The notes beneath the pieces are model-generated. The model was not told the DNA's origin, did not search any database, and saw only the letters and a program-made list of their open reading frames with translations. From assembly GCA_937897665.1 (NCBI GenBank), contig CALCPB010000481.1, forward strand, positions 1 through 12,774: a stretch of DNA of 12,774 nucleotides, read 5' to 3'. Positions within the stretch are counted from its first letter, which is position 1; each line of letters opens with the position of its first letter. Both the position numbers and the translations under genes were made by a program. The DNA is from an uncultured Halomicronema sp. (GTDB lineage Bacteria; Cyanobacteriota; Cyanobacteriia; Phormidesmidales; Phormidesmidaceae). This document shows positions 1 to 6,496 of this stretch, piece after piece.

Positions 1-398
1 CCTGACAGCGATCCATCTATATCAGGCTTGGCAGGGGAGCAAGTGATATATCGAGCCGCAGTCAGGTTTGCACACTTTCAATCGCCGGAGCGCTCCTAGG
101 TGCCCGAAGCACAGTAACTCGCGCTACAGAGGGCGGCACCCAAGACTTTCCAAGATGTCGCTAGGGCACACAGCCCAGACGACCATCAGAGAACAGCGCT
201 TAATAATATTTCCAAGACAGGCAAGTTTCCGTAGGGGTTTGGGATTGCTCCTCCTGTGATCAGTGACACTATTCTCGAGCAAGCCTCATAACTGGCATCT
301 AGACGTCCCATGCTGCTGCCCACAGTGTGTTTTGAGCTACCGTCGAACCCAGTTCTGCTTCGCTAGCGACATTGAGTTTGATCACGAGCCATCATCAC

Positions 399-426
399 AC
401 TCACAAAGTGAGTAGCTCAGCTGAGC
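399..426. repeat. Adjacent hairpin and perfect palindrome
   Basis: ACTCAC-AAA-GTGAGT (399-413) is a 6-bp perfect stem with a 3-base loop. One base later comes GCTCAGCTGAGC (415-426), a 12-bp perfect palindrome. No T-run follows, so this does not look like an intrinsic terminator. The function is unknown. Confidence 0.4.
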
Positions 427-634
427 CAACGTCTACATATATACAAGCCTAGAGAATCTGGTTCTACTCTTTAAGAAAGACGATAGAGAATCTTACTGGC
501 GCCACCTAGCACCTTCGTTCGCGCAACATACATTCTTCCAGAATCATGACTACGCTAGCTTTTCAGGCGTACAGCCTCAGTAGTTTCGCTGATACGGAAA
601 TCCCAATCTCGGTTCTACATATCCTTACAAGCAA

Positions 635-664
635 GGCCTTTACGATAAAGTTTACGTAAAAGCC
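635..664. promoter_or_regulatory. Inverted repeat, candidate operator for the PEP-CTERM gene
   Basis: The arms GGCCTTTACG (635-644) and CGTAAAAGCC (655-664) pair at 9 of 10 positions across a 10-base spacer. Nested within are CTTTA-CGA-TAAAG (638-650) and the perfect palindrome TTTACGTAAA (651-660). The element lies about 175 bases upstream of the PEP-CTERM start codon. That position and symmetry suit a dimeric regulator, but I do not recognise the site as belonging to a known factor. Confidence 0.3.
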
Positions 665-823
665 TAGGTAAATTAATGCACATAAAAGTCGCATGCAATT
701 ACATAGATACAGGCGGGGATGATTCTTCTTGCAGTGGTTACACCCAATTGCGTTGAAAGGTTCCCTAGCATCCAGGGTTGCGTTGGCAACTTTGCCGAAC
801 GGTAGTCATTCTAAACATTCCTC

Positions 824-827
824 AAGG
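824..827 (+). promoter_or_regulatory. Ribosome binding site of the PEP-CTERM gene
   Basis: AAGG lies 10 bases before the ATG at 838. It supports that start over the in-frame TTG at 778, which would place about 20 polar residues ahead of a normal signal peptide. Confidence 0.5.
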
Positions 828-837
828 TCATCCTGAT

Positions 838-1527
838 ATGAATATCAACAAAATTGCGATTTTACCCGGTTTGGTTGCAGGTGCAGCTGTTGCCATGTCC
901 GTAGCTCCGGCCCATGCAGTTAGCTTCACGGTTACGGGAACCCAATGCCCCACAGCTCTTTGTACCGACTTGGCAAGCGCTGGTTACACTGTCGATGAGG
1001 GTCTAGTAACCTCTGGTTCTATTAAGAACAGCACTCTGACGCCAGGCTCCGACGATAAGACTAGCGTTGATTCTGTCGATGACTCGAGTTCTGTTGTTTC
1101 GTACAACGTTGCGAGCATCGGGGCTCAGCCGGTCGGGGTCACTAATCTCATTGAGGTTTCCGGTCTCGATGGTATGTTCGAGTTTTTCTGGGGTTCAGTT
1201 GATACTTTCAACGTGATCGAGTTTTTTGATGGCGGTACCTCTGTTGGTATCTTTGATGGAACAGACATCGCACAGGCTGTTGGGCTGTCTACAAGCGACG
1301 CAAATAAGCAAGGCAATTATCACTTTGATGCCTTTGTAAACTTCGCCGGTGTTTTTGATAGCGTCAAGTTGTCCAACCAGGTTACCGGTGATGCTGCCAA
1401 AGAAACGCTGATCGCTTTCGAGGTAGCCGCAGCATCAGTTCCTGAGCCTGCTAGCCTATTAGGCCTCGCAGCCTTTGGCCTAGTTTCTGCTGGCTCCTTG
1501 ATGAACCGCAAGAAGCAATCTGCCTAG
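838..1527 (+). CDS. PEP-CTERM domain exported surface protein
   Basis: This predicted protein of 229 residues is exported and anchored. Residues 1-27 form a Sec signal peptide: Asn/Lys start, a hydrophobic Ala/Val core, and a likely cleavage site after AHA. The mature part is rich in Ser, Thr, Asp and Gly, as expected of a beta-sandwich surface protein, and contains WGSVDTFN (118-125) followed by an FFDGG stretch, a pattern I associate with cyanobacterial PEP-CTERM proteins. The C-terminus has VPEP at 201-204, a hydrophobic segment and a basic NRKK tail, which is the sorting signal recognised by exosortase. In this family the tail is removed in the membrane and the protein is linked to the surface or extracellular polymer. 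Two cysteines lie at 37 and 42. I chose the ATG at 838 because the signal peptide begins there and AAGG lies 10 bases upstream; the frame also extends up to a TTG at 778. The ligand or role is unknown. Confidence 0.9.
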   Translation: MNINKIAILPGLVAGAAVAMSVAPAHAVSFTVTGTQCPTALCTDLASAGYTVDEGLVTSGSIKNSTLTPGSDDKTSVDSVDDSSSVVSYNVASIGAQPVGVTNLIEVSGLDGMFEFFWGSVDTFNVIEFFDGGTSVGIFDGTDIAQAVGLSTSDANKQGNYHFDAFVNFAGVFDSVKLSNQVTGDAAKETLIAFEVAAASVPEPASLLGLAAFGLVSAGSLMNRKKQSA

Positions 1528-1565
1528 TTCGACGTTTCTCAAGCCTGAGACTCATTGAACCGATG

Positions 1566-1598
1566 AGGGTATCGAAAAGCTTCGATACCCTTTCTTTT
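1566..1598 (+). terminator. Rho-independent terminator after the PEP-CTERM gene
   Basis: GGGTATCGAA (1567-1576) pairs perfectly with TTCGATACCC (1581-1590), with one further A-T pair outside, around a 4-base loop. A T-rich tail (TTTCTTTT) follows. It begins 39 bases after the stop codon. No matching T-run is seen on the minus strand, so it appears to act only on the plus-strand gene. Confidence 0.88.
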
Positions 1599-1726
1599 AT
1601 CCTGTCAAATTAATAAACACGATATTCTATCTATTTAGGCAGCAGCCTACTTTGGGACATTGCTGATTCAAAAAACATTCCTGAACGATCAAGAGCGATT
1701 CTGCTTTACGCTGCCTGTTGAATCCG

Positions 1727-2677
1727 TCAATCTTGGGGGTTGCGGCTGATTCGAGAAAGAATATAACTGATAAAAATCGGCGAAAAGAGTATCACCAATA
1801 TAGCCTTCAGAAAAACCTTAGAGGTGGGAACAATTCCCCAAAGCTTGGGATTGTTTTCATAGGACTTCCGCCAATAGCGAAATGATTTAAGTCCGCTCTT
1901 GCGGTCAGTCATTTCTTCTAAAGTTCGAAAACAAAGATACTGATAAATTGTGCCTAGGGTTTTTGTTTTAATAGGTTGAAGCTTCAAGGGCGCGACTTGA
2001 AATGCCTTATGAACAACTTGTAAGCAGCCTTGTTCAATTTTGTCGACATTGGCAGAGCCAGAGCCTTTGACATTACGATATTAGACTTCTTGATGGGGTC
2101 TGACGGCGATCGGAGAATTAGCCGCTAGTCGGATAAATACATCCCAGTCATCGGCGCCATAAATTGCTTCGTCAAATCCGCCTAGCTCTATTAACTCTTT
2201 GCGACGGATCAGAGGATTGGAAGCGGTATGAAGGAAGTTCTTCATCAAGAGTTTTTCATAGGCATTTTCGGCATGGCGAATAGGCGGATATGTCCGAATC
2301 AAATTCCCTGCTTCATCAATTGTTTTTAACCAGCTGTAAGCAAATGCGGCGTTTGGTTTCGCTTTTAACACTTGCCATTGATTTTCCAACTTTTTCTCAT
2401 GCCAGAGATCATCATGATCCAGAAAGGCTACAAACTCTGCCGTCGCATGCTGCAAGCCTCGATTGCGGCTTGCAGCGATTCCTGCATTAGCGTATGGAAA
2501 TACTTTGATTCTAGAATCATTAACAGAAGAAACGAGTGTCAATGAGTGATCTTGTGATCCATCATCAATGACAATAAGTTCAAAGTCTTGGAAGGTCTGA
2601 TTTAAAACAGTGTCGACTGTCTCCAAGAGGAATTGAGCACTATTATAAGTATTAAGGATGACGGATACACTTGGCAT
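1727..2677 (-). pseudogene. Family-2 glycosyltransferase interrupted by one in-frame stop
   Basis: The N-terminal 198 residues are a GT-A fold glycosyltransferase of family 2: SVILNTYN near residue 5, IDDGSQD (37-43) for the nucleotide sugar, DHDD (87-90) as the metal-binding DxD region, and ADDWD (175-179) as the probable acceptor/base region. A TAA at 2081-2083 (codon 199) ends this part after the residues RPHQEV. Reading straight on in the same frame gives YRNVKG and another 116 codons to a stop at 1727, without any frameshift. That stretch includes an amphipathic or membrane-associated tail (VFLKAILVILFSP) and matches the C-terminal layout I know for full-length cyanobacterial GT2 proteins of about 315 residues, where a Leu commonly sits between V and YR. 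The simplest reading is TTA changed to TAA. The gene follows the hpsE-like gene by 138 bases on the same strand and may share its transcript. A truncated but catalytically intact 198-residue enzyme, or a sequencing error, remains possible. Confidence 0.8.
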
Positions 2678-2815
2678 TATGACGTGGAATTGAACAGATT
2701 TCTTGGCTTGCCATTTCGAAACAAATTAAATCCTTAGAAAGTGTTGCCTTTTTAATTGAAGATGTCATGTAGCTGACACGGAATGACTCAACTCTTCTGC
2801 GGGCAATAGCTCACT

Positions 2816-3784
2816 CTAATCTCCACTTTTATAATTAAGCAAAAAATTCGAGCAGAAGTAGAAAGGGCTGAGAACTGTAGCCAAACGATAAATCAAATCG
2901 AAATTACCTAGAAGCTTTTTTTGAGGGGATGACAAAAAATGGAAGACGGACAACAAGAAAACGAAAACATCATTTGAAATATGGCATGGTGTCAGTATTA
3001 TCTTTTGCCAGGATTCATAGCGAGCCATCCGAATATGATGGCGACAGAGACCCGTACCCCAAGCAATGCTCAGCAAATATTTTTTGTCTAGTCGATGTTT
3101 AGGAATTTTGTGATGAATAAGCATTTTGGGGTTATACCAGATTTCCCAGCCTGCTTTCTGGATATGGGCTAAAACTTCTAAATCTTCGCCAGCGACAAAG
3201 GAATTATTGACGCGACCCTTCAAAAGAGTTTGCTCTGGCACGTTATCAAGCCAAGCTTGTCGTCGAACGACTAATCCCGCACCGGGTGGTAACATCCGTT
3301 TTTGCGGTCTGTAGCAATGAGCTTGTTCTCCACGGTCTGTAAGTGCTAAGAACATAGCAATCTTTTCGAAGTTCTCAGGGGGAGGTGTTTCAAACTGCCC
3401 ATGAACTTTACCACCAAAAGCACCTACTTCAGGATGTTGATGAGCAAAATCGGCAACATGCTTTATCCAGCTGGGTGTCGGAATATTATCATCGTCTAAG
3501 AAGGCGACAATTTTGCCCTCAGCCTCTGCGATGGCTCGCTGTCGAGCGAAGGCCAGTCCTTTCTTTGGCTCAGATATACAACGTAGAAGATAAGGGTAGG
3601 CTGTACTTTTTTGATATTGCTGGACAATCTCGCCAGTATTGTCTTGGCTGGCGTTGTCAATCACCAACACATCCCACAAGATTGAGTCGGTATCTGTCTG
3701 AGCACCTAGAGCATCGAGCACTTCTGGTACACGACTTTCGCCGTTATAGGTACAAATTGCCACTGTGATATCGATATTAGCCAC
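2816..3784 (-). CDS. hpsE: HpsE-like family-2 glycosyltransferase
   Basis: This 322-residue protein is a processive-type GT2 sugar transferase. In order it shows VAICTYNGE (8-16), VIDNASQDN (41-49) for nucleotide-sugar binding, GLAFARQRA (76-84), FLDDDN (95-100) as the metal-binding motif, LPPGAGLVVRRQAW (165-178), GEDLE (199-203) as the probable catalytic-base region, and WEIWYNP followed by H-KIP (213-228). This order and wording agree with the HpsE family, known from the hormogonium polysaccharide (hps) locus of filamentous cyanobacteria, where it helps build a secreted polysaccharide used in gliding. The C-terminal third has hydrophobic stretches (about 271-285 and 300-316) suggesting membrane contact. 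The start is GTG at 3784; a stop lies 17 codons upstream and no ATG or TTG intervenes. The ribosome binding site is weak. The second GT2 gene lies immediately downstream. The specific sugar cannot be told from sequence. Confidence 0.85.
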   Translation of the reverse strand: MANIDITVAICTYNGESRVPEVLDALGAQTDTDSILWDVLVIDNASQDNTGEIVQQYQKSTAYPYLLRCISEPKKGLAFARQRAIAEAEGKIVAFLDDDNIPTPSWIKHVADFAHQHPEVGAFGGKVHGQFETPPPENFEKIAMFLALTDRGEQAHCYRPQKRMLPPGAGLVVRRQAWLDNVPEQTLLKGRVNNSFVAGEDLEVLAHIQKAGWEIWYNPKMLIHHKIPKHRLDKKYLLSIAWGTGLCRHHIRMARYESWQKIILTPCHISNDVFVFLLSVFHFLSSPQKKLLGNFDLIYRLATVLSPFYFCSNFLLNYKSGD

Positions 3785-3945
3785 GATATTGATTGTGCCT
3801 ACAGGGAAATCTACGAGATGCGTTAATAGACTTCCCTATTTTTGACGAAAATTGATGAATTAATCGTTCTTTAATTTGAAGTTATCAACAAATAAATCAC
3901 GGAAATTGTTTTTCTGAATGGCAGAGTAGATGCAGACTCTTTGGG

Positions 3946-5223
3946 CTAATTAAACCAAAGAGCAAAGAAGAGGAAACGACCGTCAAAGGCGGCCATCAGC
4001 TGCCACCAAAAATCAGGATCGGTAAGCGTCCCGGTTTCTAAATAGGGTGCAGCGGCCGTGCCTTGTGCCCAGCGAACGGCATCAAAGGTTTCGGGCTCAG
4101 TGAATATTCGCTGCAAGTTCAAGCCTACTGGCTCGGTGCCGCGCCAAAAGGGCAGCAATCGATCGCCCGCTAGGATGGTATCCGCTTCATCCAAAAAGGC
4201 CAGCCATTGGTCAATCATCTCCGGCGTTACCGGCACGCCCGGAATCACCCCTGTCTGGTTAGGATTGGGAATCCACTCGTGATCGTCGTCAGTCTCTTGG
4301 CGGTAAAGCTCCCAGGTTTGGCGACTCAAGGCCGTCACCTGCTGCAAATGACCCAGCGCCGCTGCCGGGCGATCGCGATCAATCACCGGCAGGGTAATCA
4401 GATGCACCAGGGCGATCGCATCTAAGAACGCATTCGGAAAGACGTCCTCAGAGGGCCGTTCTTGGAGAAAGGGGTAGGGAATCTCAGGATTTTGGAAAAA
4501 TAGATGGGCCGTATGGTCGAACAGCATCGAGTCATCGTGGGCCAGATAAAAATCGAGCAGTGCCGCTAGCAAGTGGCAATAGCCCCGCAGCCACTGCACG
4601 TCGCCAGCATCCAGCGTGATCCGAAAGTTAGCGGCTTGCGCTTCGGTGATTTGCGTCCAGGTGAGATCACCATAAATGCGCCACAGCGCTTCGGGATCAG
4701 AGCCTTGACCATCGGCATCAAAGTCAAAATAAGCTCGTCCTAGATTGATCCCCAGCTTCACAGTGTCATCGGTGATTGGGGCCAGAGTGGCTTCTGCCAG
4801 CAGAATGTCGGCCTCAAACTGCTCTAGCACCTGGCGGGCCTGAGCATTATTGATCGGAGTGGGGATCGGATTTTCGAGCACGGGCAGTCGCAAGATCGGC
4901 AAGATGCCCGTCAAAGGACCTTGCGATCGCAGGCCATATTGATACCAAGATTGCCCCAGATTTTCGACCGCATTAGCAAATTGCAAAAAGCCGGTGCCAT
5001 AGCGCAGCTCGTCATCTTCGACCTGATCGCTCAGCGCTTCGGCCAATTGGGTTGCTCCGGCCTCATCTTGGGCCTGCGCCAGAGCGATATTGACCCGCTC
5101 CTCAACAGTGAGAGACGTCGCCGGGACTTGCGCGTTGCCAGGGTAAATCGTCGCGCCCAGCGCTATGAACAATAGCGTTAGTGCTAAAAGACCCGCATTT
5201 CGGAAACGCTGATACGAAGGCAT
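3946..5223 (-). CDS. Secreted protein of unknown function
   Basis: I do not recognise the family of this 425-residue protein. It begins with a signal peptide: basic start (RFRN), hydrophobic core (about 11-25), likely cleavage after GNAQ (29-32). The mature chain is acidic and helix-rich, with many Trp, Tyr, Phe and Leu residues, and has no further membrane segment except a possible aromatic end (FLFFALWF). Residues 167-178 (DFDADGQGSDPE) fit an EF-hand-type calcium loop at positions 1, 3, 5, 6, 9 and 12; position 8, usually hydrophobic, is Gly. A second acidic run (DDDHE) lies near 315. AGGA lies 9 bases before the ATG at 5223. It is transcribed in the same direction as thyX, 130 bases downstream of it. 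Three HIP1 octamers lie inside the gene, suggesting it is long-resident in this genome. A periplasmic or outer-surface role is inferred from the signal peptide only. Confidence 0.75.
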   Translation of the reverse strand: MPSYQRFRNAGLLALTLLFIALGATIYPGNAQVPATSLTVEERVNIALAQAQDEAGATQLAEALSDQVEDDELRYGTGFLQFANAVENLGQSWYQYGLRSQGPLTGILPILRLPVLENPIPTPINNAQARQVLEQFEADILLAEATLAPITDDTVKLGINLGRAYFDFDADGQGSDPEALWRIYGDLTWTQITEAQAANFRITLDAGDVQWLRGYCHLLAALLDFYLAHDDSMLFDHTAHLFFQNPEIPYPFLQERPSEDVFPNAFLDAIALVHLITLPVIDRDRPAAALGHLQQVTALSRQTWELYRQETDDDHEWIPNPNQTGVIPGVPVTPEMIDQWLAFLDEADTILAGDRLLPFWRGTEPVGLNLQRIFTEPETFDAVRWAQGTAAAPYLETGTLTDPDFWWQLMAAFDGRFLFFALWFN

Positions 5224-5247
5224 CTTGAGGAGTCCTGCTAGAGGGAA

Positions 5248-5339
5248 GTCAGGGTGCTGAATGGCATTGCCTTCTCACTGTGGCGAAAACCATTCTGCAA
5301 TAGGTGGGTTAGCAAATATCCTTTACACATCACCCTGAC
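5248..5339. repeat. Nested inverted repeats between thyX and the secreted-protein gene
   Basis: GTCAGGGTG (5248-5256) and CACCCTGAC (5331-5339) are perfect 9-bp inverted arms 74 bases apart. Inside them GAATGG (5259-5264) pairs with CCATTC (5290-5295). Together they span most of the 130-base spacer. They could be the ends of a small decayed mobile repeat or an mRNA structure; no T-run marks a terminator. Confidence 0.3.
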
Positions 5340-5353
5340 CTAGCACCGGACAT

Positions 5354-6076
5354 CTACGGGGCAAGACGAGCTTTCTTGAGACGATTTTCTTCATACCAGG
5401 CAGCGATCGCCGGTACCCATGCTTCGAAGTGGGGCCAAATCGCTTCACACATTTTCTGGGCTTCAAGTTGAGCGTCAGCCTTCCAGCGCAGGTCGAGCAG
5501 ATGCATCAGCGATCGCGGATTGGCCGACACCACCCAATGCTGGCGCACATCAAAGGGAATCAGGCCCCGAGCATGTTCTTCGGCAAAGCCTGCTTCGATT
5601 TTTTCTTGATAGCGATGGCAGGCTTGCAGACACCAATCCAAATCGCGCTGGCGTTCTGCAGCAGTGTATTCATATTTTTTGCCCTGGCGATCGCTGTAAG
5701 CGCCGACAGGCCGTAAATAGAAAACTTCGTCCACCTCTCGTTTGCCCACCACCACATCGAGAATGCGGCTGCCCGTATAGCGAAAACTCTGCACATCAAA
5801 GCTCAGACCAACGCGATGGGTGCGGATCTGCTGCATTGTGCTGTGGGGAAACCAGCCCACATTCAACACAATTTGAGGATGCTCTAAGGGGCCAAAGTGA
5901 CCACGCCCGCCCTTGAGCAAATTTTTGATCACGACATCACCAGCCTGCGCTTCACTGGGCCAGGTCTCTCGCTCGTGGGCGACAAACCCCTCAGCGTAGT
6001 CTTGGTGCATAGCAGCGTAGATGGTTTGCTGAGGATTGGGGGTTTGAGAAATAACCTCAACGGTAAAGCGATCCAT
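5354..6076 (-). CDS. thyX: Flavin-dependent thymidylate synthase ThyX
   Basis: ThyX converts dUMP to dTMP in the cytoplasm, using FAD, NADPH and methylene-tetrahydrofolate, and forms a homotetramer. The 240 residues fit the family. Seen in the sequence are GHFGPLEHPQI (59-69), the signature region RTHRVGLSFDVQSFR (85-99) carrying the Arg, His and Ser residues of the ThyX motif, RGLIPFDVRQ (170-179), and NPRSLMHLLDLR (186-197), which supplies conserved substrate-binding and catalytic residues. The signature has one more residue between HR and the final Ser than the classical RHR-x7-S form; from memory this variant is usual in cyanobacteria. The ATG at 6076 gives the normal N-terminus, though no strong Shine-Dalgarno precedes it. 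The gene carries three HIP1 octamers. Its promoter should lie in the 420-base spacer upstream. No thyA is visible in this window. Confidence 0.96.
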   Translation of the reverse strand: MDRFTVEVISQTPNPQQTIYAAMHQDYAEGFVAHERETWPSEAQAGDVVIKNLLKGGRGHFGPLEHPQIVLNVGWFPHSTMQQIRTHRVGLSFDVQSFRYTGSRILDVVVGKREVDEVFYLRPVGAYSDRQGKKYEYTAAERQRDLDWCLQACHRYQEKIEAGFAEEHARGLIPFDVRQHWVVSANPRSLMHLLDLRWKADAQLEAQKMCEAIWPHFEAWVPAIAAWYEENRLKKARLAP

Positions 6077-6257
6077 GGGGCTTAGGAAATGTAACGACTA
6101 GAAACATGGCAACAGACGGTGACGCGATCGCCACCCCCAGTAAATGCTCCGCTAGACTACCCCTAATCTCGCCACAATCTGGGCGGCCCTCAGTTTCTCT
6201 TAACACCTCAATTTTCATTCAGGCGCGTGAGCGTGTTGCCCAAGCCAAGTGAACTTA

Positions 6258-6290
6258 ATGTTAAAGGCTTTGTACAGGAGGCTTTAACAT
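6258..6290. repeat. Hairpin with AGGAGG in its loop
   Basis: ATGTTAAAG (6258-6266) pairs perfectly with CTTTAACAT (6282-6290), leaving a 15-base loop. Read on the plus strand, most of a consensus ribosome binding site, AGGAGG (6276-6281), falls in the loop. It may be an operator, an RNA switch in a leader, or chance. It lies about 180 bases upstream of thyX. Confidence 0.35.
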
Positions 6291-6334
6291 TGCGCCCATC
6301 TCATGCACCAGGCTGTTGCTATGTCGGGTGAGAT

Positions 6335-6365
6335 TTGAGCTTGGCCGTGCGATCTCAGTTATAAT
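6335..6365 (+). promoter_or_regulatory. Possible sigma-70 promoter on the plus strand
   Basis: TTGAGC (6335-6340), a 19-base spacer and a perfect TATAAT (6360-6365) resemble a -35/-10 promoter. No plus-strand gene follows. A transcript would run into the 3' end of the first sulfotransferase gene as antisense RNA. The spacing is longer than ideal and the -35 is partial. Confidence 0.3.
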
Positions 6366-6496
6366 CAGTGCTTCCGTGACGGTAGACGGTCATTTTTCAG
6401 CGTTCAACCGCTACACAGATAGATTGGGGGCGGTCGACAGATCTGCTCGCTACCATCCTCTGGCTAATCGATGACAGACCCTAGATTGGAGCCCCC

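Larger units (their letters stand above)
1..837. other. Long non-coding stretch upstream of the PEP-CTERM gene
   Basis: I see no convincing gene in either direction. Open frames here are short, have no good ribosome binding site and resemble no family I know. On the minus strand one frame stays open for about 59 codons around 190-370, but its product is unrecognisable. The last 200 bases must hold the promoter and leader of the PEP-CTERM gene. The stretch contains two small hairpins near 400, a 10-bp direct repeat (TAGAGAATCT at 450-459 and 484-493) and a nested palindrome at 635-664. No HIP1 octamer occurs in it. It may be the decayed remains of an accessory gene or simply a long intergenic region. 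Confidence 0.6.
6077..6496. other. Intergenic region between thyX and the first sulfotransferase gene
   Basis: These 420 bases contain no convincing gene. On the minus strand they must hold the thyX promoter. They carry one HIP1 octamer (6124-6131), a hairpin with AGGAGG in its loop (6258-6290), a possible plus-strand promoter (6335-6365) and an 8-bp direct repeat TAGATTGG (6420-6427 and 6482-6489). One plus-strand frame is open without ATG from 6265 to 6475 and is discussed in the findings. Confidence 0.5.

Noticed and set aside
68..259. 63-codon plus-strand frame
   Set aside because: It has no ribosome binding site and an Arg/His/Ser-rich product unlike any known protein, and it lies in a region with no other coding sign.
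549..567. Third copy of the 19-bp repeat (CTACGCTAGCTTTTCAGG)
   Set aside because: It matches only partly and needs gaps, so it is not distinguishable from chance.
1727..1987. Separate 86-residue hypothetical gene starting at a TTG
   Set aside because: It is in the same frame as the GT2 gene upstream with only one stop between them, and its sequence is that of a GT2 C-terminus.
3385..3768. 127-codon plus-strand frame inside the hpsE-like gene
   Set aside because: It is entirely antisense to a well-supported glycosyltransferase gene and its product is not recognisable.
5419..5916. 165-codon plus-strand frame opposite thyX
   Set aside because: It is a shadow of thyX; the thyX frame carries all family motifs.
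6289..6475. infC-like gene with ATT start
   Set aside because: The ATT start and strong ribosome binding site recall infC, but the translated product has no resemblance to IF3.
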